A stretch of DNA of 64,000 nt, taken from the NCBI GenBank assembly GCA_013365365.1, contig JABVXU010000010.1, positions 124,001 to 188,000 on the forward strand. The letters are read 5' to 3'. The DNA is from Cruorifilaria tuberocauda. Lineage: Eukaryota > Nematoda > Chromadorea > Rhabditida > Onchocercidae. Below are positions 51,001-64,000 of the stretch, piece by piece (the stretch's first letter is position 1; each line of letters opens with the position of its first letter). A model generated the notes under the pieces. That model made no database searches, had not been told where the DNA came from, and was given only the letters and a program-made list of their open reading frames with translations. Made by a program: the position numbers and the translations under genes.

Positions 51001-53669
51001 GTCTAATTCCTCTATATGTAATTTGGATAGATTGTCACTCTCACGCATTATAATGCTATACATTTTTAAATATCACAGTTTGTTTTGTTGCTTCCGTAAC
51101 AATTGATGTTTTAAAAATTTGTTGAAAATAGCATATTTTTACAATTTTAGCACTTTACCTTTCAGATCTTACATGACTTTTTTAACTTCGGCTTCAATAA
51201 TTTGGACTGAACAAGAACGCGAAGAAGTGCACTCTATGGCTGTAAAATATGGGCCAAAGGGTTTAGCAGCACTTTGTGAATCTGCGGAATCGGAAGCGAA
51301 CTTCTGCAAAGAAACTATGGAAGAATGTGGAGAAATAGACGTTAATAAGAACTGTAACATGGAAAAAGTTTCAAATAAGGAAAAAATTGAAGAGATCAAT
51401 GAAGAGCAGCATTGCTCAGATGCAATACTTAGAAATTGTAATGATGTAGAAGAAACAAAAGATGCAGATTCGGATGATCCATCAATCATTTTTATTGAGG
51501 AAGTCAGGGGGAACACTGAGATTGTTGAAACGGCAAAAAATATGAGCGGTTTGTTAAAAGAAACTTCGGAAAATTTGTCTAAACCATCAGAATTCCTGAA
51601 TAGCAAAGATAATGAATTCATTAATGGAAATTCTAATTTATTCCACCATGCGTTACCAGAGTTATTGGTGGATAAAAAATTTGGATCTTCAAAGAAAGGA
51701 ATTAACGAATCTGCTAAGAATGTTTTGTTTTTATCGACAAATAAAGTCGATGGTGATGCTCCTCGTTTTTCTTCTCCAGTAGCTTCTTGTGTTGCTCCGA
51801 ATGTAGATAGCAAGAGGCATTTGAATGATTCTATTGAAAGTTTGCTGAGGAAACTTTCACCAATCAAACCGTTGCCGTCACGGAATGAAGAACTTTTATC
51901 TCCAGTTGCTTGTTGTTCGGAACAAATAATAAGTGATAAATTATTGTGTAATTTATCACCAGAAAAACCTATCTCACCAAAATTTACTCTTAAATCCAAA
52001 GAAACTCGTTTATCCAGGAATTCATTGATAAAAACGAAAAGTAGTCCGGAATTTTTATTTGCTCCAAAAATTCCAGCATCACCTTTGTCAGCATTATCAT
52101 TACTCGATCGGACTGCTGTTTCTCCCAATGATGTTTTCTTGCCACCACGAGAAACAATATTTAAACGTCAAAACTCTCTACCCGAGATTCAAGCAAGTCG
52201 TCTTGTACGGCGATTTGAAGAATTGGATTCGGACGTAAAGATTCTGAAAACAAAAGATATTACACCAATGCCAGTTTACGATTTGATGAGTGATAAAGAA
52301 TTAAAGGTATTCATTTTGAATCAATATCACGTAATAATGGAGAAAGTGTGAAGCTTGATTTCAATAACTGTTTTTTCATTGTAAAGTTTTGCTTAATCAT
52401 TGTTTGTCATGTTGTTTAAAAACGACTAATTCTACCTATTATTTGAGATTTCTAAAAATTCTGCAAGCTGAATTTATCAAACTTTTAAGATTCATTCAGT
52501 AATATTTCTTTTCATCTTTATGATTTTGTAGGCGGAATTGGCGAAATTTGGTGTAAGGCCGATGGGTAAAAAACGAGGGATTGCACTCCTTAAAAGGATT
52601 TATGAGGAAACACATCCAGGTTTCGTCATATCTATTTAGTCATGTAATTGATGATCTGGTTTTTCGCATAATTAGTAAAATATTCTGTCATAAATTAGAG
52701 ATTATTAGAGAAATTAGAATTAGAGAATTAAAGATTTATAAATTAGAGATCTCCAGTGTTTTCGAATTTGGATTTTTCTAGTTCTCAATCAAGATTTGAA
52801 AAAATATCAATACTTCTTCATCAAAGAGTTCAATGCTTTTATCGAGCATTCATTTGATAAACTTTATTGTTTTTAGTGTTAGAGAGTACACCTTTATCAA
52901 GGAAACATGGTAGCAATAGACGAATGATGGTGAAGAGCGGAGAGCATTATAGTGATGACGAATGCAATATGGACAAGACGTTAAATCGAAGTCTAAATGA
53001 ATATGATATCATGGAGGAATCTTATATGAGTGAAGAACATTCTGCAGTTCTCCCAAAAGTAATCATCAGTTCCTCTCTGGCCATTTTCATATTTGAAATG
53101 TGAATATTAACAAGATGTAGAAAATTAAGAGAAATAATTATTACTGTTTTCAAATAAAAGTTTTAGATGAAAAGGATAGTTTGGTTTATTCATGGAATTT
53201 CAAAATTATACAAATTAATTTTCTTCAGAATTTGGAAGGTATGCAAAGCATTTTGCTTAAGTGGCTGCGCAAGGAAGAAAATTCTAGTTTGTACAACCAT
53301 CTTCTTGGCTTAAACGTGATTTCTTTCGTAAGTTCACTTGATTATATATTTTGAATTATACAAACTAGAATTCTTTTTGATTGATAGAATAGTTATTTTT
53401 AAGTTTGAAAAATTTCATTAAAAAAATTTCATAAATTTCATTTTTGTTGATAGAATATTGGTAAGCAAATGGATTTATATTTTGATGTGATATGACGTAA
53501 ATCATAAAATTGCTTGCAGGGAGAATTTGCTGACCGTTTATCGCATGCTGATTCGACTGTATCACAGATTCCGAAGAAGGCACTTATAGAAATACTGGAT
53601 CGTTTGCACATTACTTTTCGGATGCCGGCGGATGGATGGGATCGGAAAAGAAAGCGGACAAAAAAATAA
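48073..53669 (+). CDS. slx-4: SLX4 structure-specific endonuclease scaffold (HIM-18)
   Basis: A nuclear scaffold that binds SLX1 and other nucleases to resolve Holliday junctions and repair crosslinks; the C. elegans orthologue is HIM-18. Exons: 48073-48116, 48246-48351, 48615-48767, 49123-49250, 49406-49508, about 49879-49992, 50217-50336, 50517-50657, 50901-50956, 51166-52306, 52532-52619, 52877-53058, 53229-53327, 53520-53669 (about 874 aa). Domains in order: two UBZ4-type zinc fingers (C45/C48/H63/C67 and C90/C93/H106/C110); a BTB domain (about 265-345, with FSRENETFLVCRFIIAARAP); a long acidic then Ser/Pro-rich exon (51166-52306) with repeated LSP/ISP-type sites that suit CDK phosphorylation; a SAP domain (about 690-732, KELKAELAKFGVRPMGKKRG); and the C-terminal SLX1-binding domain (ILLKWLRKEE to HITFRMPADGW). 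The start of the sixth exon is unsure: the stronger acceptor at 49857 does not fit the phase. Confidence 0.93.
48511..48549. repeat. Short imperfect direct repeat in slx-4 intron 2
   Basis: TTATTTACAATGATTAT occurs twice, around 48502-48518 and 48532-48548, with a related CAATGATTATTT unit between them. A small local duplication within an intron; no function is suggested. Confidence 0.6.
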
Positions 53670-56600
53670 TCTTCATAGTTTGATAGGAGAAAATAATGTG
53701 ATTTTAAGTAGGAGAAAGTATAATTGAATAGGATTGAAAAAAGAAAAATTTTTAGCTGTTCACTACTGTTGAAAACAAAAGTCATTTTGTCGTTCAAATT
53801 TTACTTTATGAATTCCCTCAAATTGTGTTTCAAGATTTAAATTGATCTCTTCATCCTATCAGCTTTCAAAGTTATCAGATTCCAAATTTTGCTGGTATAT
53901 TGAATTTTCGGTCAAATTGGTATCTTTTTCTTTCTCGTGCAAAGTTTATTTAGTTCTAGTTCGAAGATATTTGCCATGATTTTCTGATATTTATTAATCG
54001 ATGGTTGACCTATGATTATTGTCCTTATTTTATCATGTATTTGGTTTTATACTGTTTTCGTCGAGCTTTCAAGATTTTCTTTATAATTTTTGAAATTATC
54101 CAAAACTTTAGACCAGTGAGACTGCTTGATCTTTCAGAAGACATTGATTGTTTGTGTAGTATGATTTGGGTTTATAAGTCATGTTGCCAAACGGGTGTAT
54201 AAATAACTCTTAGAAGAAATTTATTCTTTTTTCTAATTTTACGAATTATTTCTCTATGACTCTCTATATTTTCATCGAACACTTTTATGCTCGCTATTGC
54301 CATCTTTTAAATAAGTTTTAGAAAATTTGACTTTGCAGAAATTGAAAACATTGTTGATAGATATACTGAAAAAAGATCTATAATTCCAGGCGTAAATATT
54401 GCTATTTTCTTTGAGTAAAAAAAATAGAAAAGTGAGACGGCTTGTATTTTATGCTTCCAATCGTTCATAGATAATAGATCAGCAGAGATCTACAAAGTTG
54501 ATAATAAGTGGTTTGAAATAACTGGATCTTAGACAAGCATCCATATCTATCGGTTGTGTGATTTAAATCAATCAGTTTTTAAATATTTGTACAAGTTTGA
54601 TTTGATTAATAGAGTTGTTCGTATATCTGAAACTTCTTCAAATAAAAATGATTGGTGAACGGCATACTATTGGAAGACAGATGATAGAGTAATTAAGAGT
54701 AATTAACAATTTACGTGCAATTTTATAAATTAAGATTGAAAATGAAACGAGGAACTCATATTTGCTGATTAGCAATACATCTTTATAAGATAAAGACGAG
54801 TGAAATTTTCAAAGATTAATCGGAAAATGTTAAGAAATATGATTTGAGAACTTTTCAATCATTCAGATGATAACTTTTAATGCTTAAATTTTCTGCTGTC
54901 GATTCCCGATACTTATAATTTGCAGAGATAGATTTATTACAGATCCTGATGTATTCTGACTTCGATAGTATATCATTCCATATAAAATAACTAACCTTTA
55001 GAAAGAAAATTGAGAAGTAGAAAAATTAATACTTTCAAACAAAGTTTACACTTTATTTTGATTCATTAATTGTGGATGTGTGTGTGTGTGTGTGCATAGC
55101 AGTTAGTGTGTCTGTCATATGTTGGGTGTGTGCATATACAAACAACATAAAACTATTTGTTGGAAATTCGGAAGATTGAGCTTTAGCAAGCCTTCAGCTT
55201 ATTCTAACACCGCCTGATGTTCTTTTTTGAGAGTCTCACAGCAATGCTGACAGAGAAATCGAAATTGAGTAGTTAGCTGTTAGATTATATATCTTCTACT
55301 CTTAGACTTTTACACATTCTGATCAGTCGGTTGCAATAATTTTTCTTCTTTCAGTCTATCGTTCTTTTCTGCTATCCTTTAAATTTAAATTGAACATCAA
55401 TCATTTTTGGAATATTTCAATCATAATTTTATACCGTTCTAAAATTACCAGAAGCGATTTCTCGTCCTCTGTCAATTATAACAGTTATTAATCTTTAATT
55501 ATTTTTTGGGCTTCATCTTTGTTGATTATCAATCTCCATATTTTCTATGTTAAATTTCCTTCGGTTCAGATTATCTGTTGCTAATTTGATTTGTAATTAA
55601 AATGTAAAGTTGGTGAATTTTATAAAATTGTTATGCAAATAATACAGTCAAATCAAAATTGGAAAAATTGATGATCGCTATCACTATGGAATAATTTATC
55701 ATTTTCATCAGTTAGATTTCCTAAAGCGCTACTGAATTTTTCTTAAATTATTTTAGCCGATACTACACTGCATTTATTTTCTAAAGAATTTTTTCTTTTT
55801 CATAGTTTAAACAATCCAATAGCATTTATCATCCGTATAGTATCCGATGAATTAGTTCCTTTGCTGAATTATGCCTCCCATTTTCGAAATTTTTGTTTTT
55901 TGATTGAAAGTAATTTGCTACTTTGAATTACCAAGTAACACGAAAACTTTCCTTATCTCATCTCATTTCCTTATCACTCCAATTTATTGTTTAACAGCTG
56001 ACTGGATTGAAATGAATCCAACAAGAAAGCACTTTAGTCTTACGTCAATCCCAACTTTTTCTTCCAAGATAAATCTTATCATCATATTTGCTTCTACTTT
56101 TTCTTTTATATTTTAATTGAGATCTGAACAGAAATAACTTTTGTCTGAAAAATCCTTGGAGGAGAGAAGCAAATGTGATTATAAGAAAATGCAAAAATTT
56201 TTAGTATAATATTTTCTGGATCCATTAATCCTTTCTTATAGATATTATTATAAGCATTATTAATTTGAACTTAAATTGAATTAGCCATTCTTTTTATTAT
56301 TGATCATTTATTGACGGCTCTCTTCTCTTTACATTTTCTATAATTAATCCTATAAAAATTAATGTTATTACTTATTCATAAAATATATCATTTAATTTTT
56401 TGGAATTAAGGCTCATTTTGTTGTAATAGGATATAACTCAGATGAAACTATTTACTAAAACAAAATTATAAGATGAGCATTATTCGTTGTCATCAGGTTA
56501 TCTATGATTAATGCCAAAGTTGTTCAAAGATTACTTGCAATAATAAATGTTATGAAATTAAAGCTAAAACTTAATTGATCACACAGTTATCAACTCAGTA

Positions 56601-57175
56601 TTCATTAACATACAGATGGATAATTTTGTAAGCGTAGAATTTGAAAACAACTTGGGTTTCTAATCATATCTGAAATCTTTCAATTTTTGAATCAATATGC
56701 TTAACATTTCTCTTAAAAAAATTTACTACTTTTAATTATCAATTAAGGTTTTTTATTTTCATTACCATCTCTAAAATTCAAAGCGTAGAGTTAAATAAAG
56801 TGAAAAGATGAATGATTTCATCACAAGTTTGACTCGTAACTTTTCTTAAATCATTTTCTACAGTAAAGCTTTTCAGCGCTGCTTAACAGGCGCCTTTTTT
56901 TATTATTACAACGAAAGATTTCGATGTTTTGATCACGAAAAGTTCACTTTGCTTAGGCTTACTGAATGTTAGCAACAGGTTTCCTTTACAATTTGTTTCA
57001 AAAAATTAAATTTTTTACTATTTTTAAAAAACTGTCAAAAAATTTTATCTGTTCTGAGCAGATTTTGAATATTGTAATTGTCTCGAAATTTTTTTTGGAA
57101 TTTAAAATTATATTTCTTTCTTTTTCCTCAGACTTGGTTTTTTCAGATTTTCGAATCTAAGAAAGAGAGATAAGA
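53670..57175. other. Long non-coding region upstream of unc-68
   Basis: About 3.5 kb with no supportable exon on either strand. It contains a TG microsatellite at about 55076-55094 and otherwise AT-rich unique sequence. A pyrimidine-rich acceptor (GGTTTTTTCAG, ending 57146) lies 29 bases before the ryanodine receptor start and could receive a spliced leader or close a 5' UTR intron. The unc-68 promoter is expected here. Confidence 0.6.
55076..55094. repeat. TG dinucleotide microsatellite
   Basis: About nine uninterrupted TG units in the intergenic region, followed by further GTGTG fragments to about 55135. Such runs can vary in length between individuals. Confidence 0.9.
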
Positions 57176-60100
57176 ATGACGGATAAAGAAGGGACAGTTG
57201 ACGGAGAACAGGATGATATCTCCTTTCTACGAACGGTACTGTTTTTTTAGTTTCTCTAATGAATTGAAAGAAATTTTAACAGTTTATATTCTGATTAATT
57301 AATATTTGCACAGCTTAATTGTGTGGGAAATCTATTTAAAAGGGAAATTTACAGGGTGATATTGTCGCAATGACCTGTATGGCATCAGCGAACCGTGAAG
57401 GTGTCCTCGGTTCCGAACGTGTTTGTCTTTGTACCGAAGGATTCGGTAATCGCATGTGTTCCTTGGAAAATGTTTCAGATCGGGTGATTCAGTTTACATT
57501 AACTTCTAACTGTTATTTTAGTATTTTAGTAGGTGAATTTTTCTTTTTAGGTATTTATTATGTTTTCAAATCAACACTATTTAGCTCAGTTCGTGATATT
57601 ATTCATTTCAGGATCTTCCACCGGATATAGCTATGTGCATGTTATATATCTATAATGCGTTATCAGTACGAGCACTTCAGGAAATGATGAGTAATGATAA
57701 TGAACTGGTAATTTCTCAGTCATACTAAATCTTTATTTTTAACTCTTAATCTCTAGTTTTACGATGAATCATAGCTTATTCATACTTATCAATGTCTTGT
57801 TAAGATCAGATGATATAAGGATTCAGATTAATTTATCTAATACTAAAAAATGCTGTATTTTTGCTCCGAATAAAAATTTTAGATAAATTGAAACGTCTGA
57901 GAAAATCTTATTCTATCCCTTATTTATTTATAAACAGATAAATAAAAGTTTCATTTCAGAGAGGAACAGGTAGTGGCGGAGGTCACAAAACCCTTTTGTA
58001 TGGTCATGCAATACAACTCAAACATGTTCAGAGTGAAATGGTTAGTTTAACTGAGTGAATATAAAGTTTTTCGATTATCCAGTAGTATTATACAATTGAC
58101 GATTATGATAGATGAAATTGATTATATGAGTAAGTCTCAACAAAGTCGTATCAGTTGGTTATCAGGAAATCATTCATTCATTACTTTCAATAGGTTTCAT
58201 TTTTTGATAAAAGAGAGATTGATAATATTGAATGACTTGTATTATAAATGATATTTTAAAATTTCTTTCAATAACGATTACAGTATTTGGCTTGCTTGTC
58301 ATCATGCTCATCCAACGATAAATTAGCATTTGACGTTGGCGTGCAGGAAAATAACGAAGGTAAGAAGTAAACGACACTTAAGATAAAATTATTGATCAAG
58401 TTAACTTCAAAAACGTTCGACAAAATTTTGAATAATAAAAGAAATTCAATGTGCCTTTCAAATAAAATATCAATTTCTCGCTATTTAGGTGAAGCTTGCT
58501 GGTGGACAATTCATCCAGCGTCTAAACAGAGATCAGAAGGAGAAAAAGTTCGTGTGGGTGATGATGTCATCTTAGTTTCTGTTGCAACCGAACGATATTT
58601 GGTTTGTTGTTGAATTTGCTTAAAATATCTGATTACGTCAAATTACGTGGGAAAGTTTTGATGTTGAACTAAGATGCAATGTTGTAGATGAAAAATTAAG
58701 CTTTTTTGTTTTCGTCCAATAAAATTCTCTAAAATTCAAGGCATAGGGTTAAATAAAATGATATGGAAAAAACCACTCTATCATGGAAGTTGAATATAAC
58801 TTGTTGAAATCATATTTGTAGATGGAATTTTTGAGTGATTTAATAGAATCTTTAATTTTACTCTTAATTCAAAATGATTACATTATTAATTTTATAGCAT
58901 ATGATTCATAACAAAGGATTTATGGTAATTGCGTCGTTTCATCAAACACTTTGGAATATCACTTCGGTCAGTTCCGGAAGTGTACGATCACGAAATATGG
59001 GTTTGTTTCTATTTTGAAAAAATTTTCTTCCTATGCAAACTCCCTTCTATTTTTTATAAATTTCTATTAAAAAACTTCTTATATTTTTTTTTTGAATTTA
59101 TTAATAAAGTTGTATTTTGCAATGAGTAAATCTATTCCGATATATTTTTTTTCTTTTATATTCAAGAAGCGATCAAAATCTTGTTTTAGTCAAAAATGAT
59201 TATTTCAGGCGCACTTTTCGGTAATGATGTATTGCGATTTTTTCATGGTAATGATGAAGTTTTAACGATACCTGAAAACTGGAGTGAACATCCTCAGCAT
59301 AAGTGAGTATTTAAATTAAACGCTGCAATTACTTCTTTGTCACGTTTTACTCATTAATGTTATACTTTTTGTGAATATGCAGTAAAATTAATTAAAATCC
59401 CCTGTAATCTTTTGTTTCAGTATGGCGATCTATGAAGGTGGCGCTGCAGTATCACAAGCCAGATCACTTTGGCGCATCGAATTAATTCGAATGAAATGGC
59501 ATGGAGCATTAGTTGGTTGGGAACAACCATTTCGGATAAGACATATCACTTCCGGAAGGTATGATTTTCAGGTTTGAAGAAAATTATGCTGAATTAGATG
59601 AAATATCTCGAAGTTTAACTTATATTTTCAATAACCTTAATTATATTCCATTTTTAATTTTAAATAATGAATATGTTATAGTATGAATACAAAGTAGATA
59701 TCATATAATTTCAGATATTTGGGGGTTATGGAAAATGTTATTCAACTGTACGACAGGGATAAAGCTGAACTCGATGCAACTGCTTTCGTTATGTATCAAA
59801 CTAAAGTGAAACACTGATATTATCATTAATAAATGTTTATCACAAGAAATTTTGATCATTTAATTAAGCTTACTGTTACTACTTTTGCTAGGATTCAAGA
59901 ATTCGTGATTGAAGAAATTTTCAGGACCTAAAGAAGCAATTAACAGAAGAAAAAGAAGAAGGAATGGGTGTTGCAACAATTCGTTACGGTGAAACAAATG
60001 CTTTTATTCAGCATATCAAAACAGAGTTATGGCTTTCATATCAGGTGCTCCTAATTAAAATGTTCTGTGATTAAAACTATTTCTAGAAGAATTTGCTGAA

Positions 60101-63100
60101 AATTATTTAACTCATGTTCAAAATAAGAATGAGAGAGTATGAAATGATTGAAAATAAATTAAGTATGGATGATATGGATAAAACGTATGCTTCTTCCAAA
60201 CGTTCTATTTGATATTTTTTAAATGAATTCATTAGAATATATGAAATAGATTCCCTATTTCTAATCATTTGTTTATTTTCATTAAATTTAGACATCAGAA
60301 ATAACGAAAAAAGGTCTTGGTAAAGTGGAAGAAAAGAAAGCGGTAGCGCTAAAAGATGGTCACATGGACGATTGTTTCACATTTTTCATGGCACTTGAAG
60401 AAGAATCTAAATCGGCTCGTGTCATCCGAAAATGTTCATCCGTACTCAATCGATTCTTGAAGTATTTTGACTTGATATACACATTATTAGCCATCGCTAA
60501 TATCAATATAAAAATTTTGGCTACAAAATAATTTGAATTTTAAGTGATCATTTAAATTATAATTCTCTTGAGGGGCATTGATGCACTACAACGAGAAGGG
60601 AAACAAGCTCAAGATTGGAATCGTGTTGATCTAAGCGAAGTGCTAAAACTCATGGAGGATTTGATTAATTATTTCGCCCAACCTGATGAGGATGGTTAAT
60701 CTTTAATTCTCGCTTTTTTACATAAATTACAATTGCAATCATTTCACGGATCACTGCGTCCACTGTACACTTTCAATGTAAAATTCATTCCAGATTTTGA
60801 AGCAAGTCAAAATCGTTTACGTGCACTGAGAAGTCGTCAAGATTTATTTCAAGAAGAAGGTGTATTGAATATGATTTTGGATACTATCGATAAATTTTCA
60901 CAAATGGAGTCAATGCCTGATTTTGCTGGACTTCTTAACGATGACACACAGGTCACAGAGACAGCCGTTGTTTTTTTAAATATGATGATAAAGACATAGA
61001 GACATTAAATTGGTGTTCCAAAAAAGCAAAAACTTGTTTTTGTGCTTATTAAAAATAGTCTTCTCATTTCGAGAAATATTCTTGTAAATATGAAATTAAT
61101 GAAAGAATGACTGAATGAATTTTTCAGTGATCGAGCAATTCATCAGCTAACTATCGAATAATAGACATATTGATTTACAGTGTTAATGTTTGAGGTCGAG
61201 ATCAGGTAAACTATTTAATTCAATTTCAGTTAATGTGGGAAGAAATCTCCACTTACTTGTATCTTCTTGTTGCTGCAATGATCAAAGGGAATCACTACAA
61301 TTGCGCACAGTTCGCTTCAGCTCAACGATTGCAATGGCTGTTTGGACGATTATCAAATCCACAGTCAGCAGAAGGTTCGAGACAGTTTGAAAAATGACAA
61401 GAGAAGTTTAAATTTTTTTTCCTTCCAAGTGAGAATTTTCAGGCATACTGGATGTACTGTACTGTGTGCTAACTGAATCACCGGAAGCACTGAATATGAT
61501 CAATGAAAGTCATATCAAATCAGTAATATCACTTTTGGAAAAGGTCGGAAGAGATCCTAAGGTAATGCTTCTTTATCTAAATAAAAAAATGTTAGGATAT
61601 CGTAATAAAAGCTTTTTGAGAGACACCTTCTTTTGTGAACTAATTAAATTAGAAATCAATTGAATATATTTGTTTTTCAGTTCTATTACTTTATATCTGT
61701 GAGTAAAAAACTAATTTAAGAAGCAAACAATTTGAGGTACTCGATGTTCTTTCATCACTTTGCGAAGGTAATGGGATGGCTGTGCGAAGTAGTCAGAATA
61801 CAATTACTCAACATTTATTACCTGGAAAGGATTTGTTGCTGCAAACGAAAATGAGAGATCATGTGAGCAGGTAGGGTAGATGTTTTAATCTAAATGCAAA
61901 ATTTCCACCATTTTCCAAAAAATGTTAATATTATAAAGTATAAAATTTGTTGCTAAAATCAAAATGATGCACTTTAAGGAGATCAGGTGTTTCAAAATTT
62001 AGTAAATTTTGTTTAGTATCATAAGGCATTGAAAAATATTTTTCTGTTCATACCTGAGAGTTATAACATTGCATTTAAGCAAAAAACACAAAAACTGAAC
62101 CATATTCGAATGAAATAAAGTTCCACATCTTAAACCAGAATTACATTTCGACGAAATTGATTCAAAGCCTTAAATCTTTTTGAAGAAATAGTAAATATTT
62201 AAACTTTGACAAATTATTATAAATCTTGAATGAGAATACAACAGTAGCAGTAGAGCTTAATTTTGTATTTTCAGCTGATGTGAGGAAAAAACACATAAAT
62301 TTGATTGAATCAATTTGTAAACGTCCATTTAAAAATAATTTTTATTGAATAGAAGAATAAATTACACTAAAATTAAAAAAACAATTGAACTTCTATTTTA
62401 CACTTTTTTTGATATATAATTAGATACTAAAAGTACATTTTTCTTAATCGACTGATGAATAATTTTTAAAAAAAGATTAATTAATCTACTTGCAGTATGA
62501 CACCGAATATTGTAGTTGGTGTTGTTGAGGGAAGCTCACAATTTCGACGATGGTATTATGAAGCAGAAGTTGAACATGTCGAACAAATGACCAAAACGGA
62601 ACCATATCTTCGGATCGGATGGGCAAATAGCATGGGCTATAAGCCATTTCCTGGCTCTGGCGACGGGTAAATTATCATTATTATTAAATAAGTAAAGTTA
62701 TTATTCGTGTAACTTTAAAACTTTTTTCAGTCGGTTTCAGAAAATATAATTTAGCTTTTCTCTTAATCATACGCTCTTAATCATTAATATACATTAATGC
62801 TCACCAACGACTTTAATTACTTAATTTACTTTTTATTAATTTTAATTACTTGATAAAGTTATATAATGTTTGCAAAATGTTTATTTAGATGGGGCTGTAT
62901 TGGTGTCGGCGATGATTATTATTCATATGGATTTGATGGCCAATGTATTTACTGCGGTATATTTCTTACAGTATTAATTTTTCAAATTCAAAATTCCAAT
63001 AACCGAAATTTTCAAACTTATATAATAATTACTGAACTTATGTTGGGCGTGAATTTTTTTTAGCTACTAAAAAACATGTTGTTTGGACCCGAGCACTACA

Positions 63101-64000
63101 GAAAGGCGATATTGTTGGTTGTTTGTTAGATTTGAATATTCCGGAAATAAGCTTTACTGTTAATGGACAACAAACCACAGGACTATTCAGAAATTTCAAT
63201 ATCGACGGATTTTTCTTTCCTGTTATGTCACTTTCTGCTAAAGTTAGGTATGTGTCTTTATGGAGAACTTTGCGTGTTAAATAGAGCAAAAGAAATTTAG
63301 TTCACGCTTAATTACTGATATATTCATTTAAAATTACTGTCTGTTTAGGAAAATTATATCATTATGTTCTACTTCAGCTAATTAATTTTATTCATCTTTC
63401 AGTTGTCGCTTCATGTTCGGTGGTACAGAAGGACGTTTGCGCTTCGGACCTCCGCCTGGATTTAGCGCTCTGATTGAGGCAGCAGCTAATCAGTTGGAAA
63501 TTGGAGAATGTGTTTCATTCGGTGATATTGCAAAGAATGTATATACTGGTCCGAGCATCCTACGTCAAAACACAGAACCATTTGTACCGAAATTAATTGA
63601 TATCACTAGCGTGGTACTACCTCATTTTGCAATGGAAATACATGAAAAACTAGCAGAGAATTTACATGAATTATGGGCGATGAGAAAGATTGAACTTGGC
63701 TGGAGTTATGGAGAGGTATAAGTTTTACTTAGCACTTTATACAGTGTAAGTCTACTTTGTATTTATGTGTACTTCATTAGTTAAATAAAATTGATAGGAA
63801 GATTATGAGTTTTGTAATTACATTTTAAGCTTTCGAGGAAAATTTGAAAATTTACAAGACTGTAAAAATAGGCAAATTGAATAGTATTCGAATTTATTTT
63901 GAGTGATGTGAATTTGAGTATTAATTTGGGAATCTTTCAATGCCATTTCCTTCCAAAAGGCATCTTCATTACAGGTAAGAGATGAGAAAACTCGTCGTCA
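57176..64000 (+). CDS. unc-68: Ryanodine receptor, N-terminal part (truncated by window end)
   Basis: RyR is the tetrameric calcium-release channel of the sarcoplasmic reticulum; UNC-68 is the single nematode form. Twenty-two exons carry about 903 codons: 57176-57235, 57355-57483, 57612-57707, 57960-58040, 58284-58359, 58489-58601, 58898-59000, 59209-59302, 59421-59558, 59715-59805, 59925-60044, 60292-60461, 60573-60694, 60794-60951, 61230-61374, 61443-61561, 61737-61870, 62496-62666, 62889-62956, 63064-63247, 63403-63715, and 63975 to beyond 64000. The order matches the family: N-terminal beta-trefoil ([31 protein letters not shown]), MIR repeats ([49 protein letters not shown]), the RIH region ([40 protein letters not shown]), then the first SPRY domain ([33 protein letters not shown]). 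It continues into [21 protein letters not shown], the start of the first RyR repeat. The family's full length is about 5,000 residues, so over 80% lies outside. Confidence 0.97.

Noticed and set aside
51169..52128. A 319-codon open frame on the minus strand
   Set aside because: It lies wholly antisense to the largest SLX4 exon. Its Ser/Leu/Phe composition is what the reverse complement of a Glu/Lys/Ser-rich coding exon gives. No domain is visible.
1..64000. Transposon, CRISPR, tRNA/rRNA or Wolbachia-derived insert
   Set aside because: I looked for transposase or reverse-transcriptase motifs, regular repeat-spacer patterns, tRNA-like cloverleaf boxes and bacterial-style intronless genes and found none that I could support. 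Base composition is even throughout.

Overview
The window is eukaryotic, AT-rich and intron-rich. Its protein families (STIM, engrailed with an EH5 tail, ryanodine receptor, SLX4), short exons with GT-AG introns, and 3' splice acceptors 0-35 bp before several start codons (a pattern compatible with spliced-leader trans-splicing) point to a nematode, most likely a filarial or related spirurid. That placement is inference. All exon models below come from reading splice sites and matching phases by eye; no alignment or transcript was available.

Layout. 1896-6784 (+): stim-1, the ER calcium sensor, 12 exons. 8054-10138 (+): a NIFK-like nucleolar RRM protein whose first intron appears to be GC-AG. 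10139-14846: a long non-coding stretch. 14847-19775 (+): the engrailed homeobox gene (ceh-16), with a 3.3 kb intron splitting the homeobox. 20531-21675 (-): mitochondrial ribosomal protein S18A, the only gene recognised on the minus strand. 22595-28238 (+): an LRR-Ig single-pass membrane protein with a coiled-coil cytoplasmic tail. 28239-31861: non-coding. 31862-43369 (+): a 29-exon RhoGEF of the ARHGEF17/ARHGEF10 type (DH, PH, C-terminal propeller). 44668-47418 (+): an unrecognised Cys/His-rich protein, 5' end not found. 48073-53669 (+): SLX4 (HIM-18), with two UBZ4 fingers, BTB, SAP and the SLX1-binding domain. 53670-57175: non-coding with a TG microsatellite. 57176 to the window end (+): the 5' part of the ryanodine receptor (unc-68), 22 exons, cut by the window edge.

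The genes do not form an operon or pathway. Two of them, stim-1 and unc-68, act on the same ER/SR calcium store and lie about 50 kb apart, but nothing in the sequence shows that this linkage matters. The least explained item is the Cys/His-rich gene at 44668-47418, supported by five phase-compatible exons and with a possible alternative membrane-tail ending. I saw no transposon open frame, CRISPR array, tRNA, rRNA or bacterial (for example Wolbachia-derived) insert.
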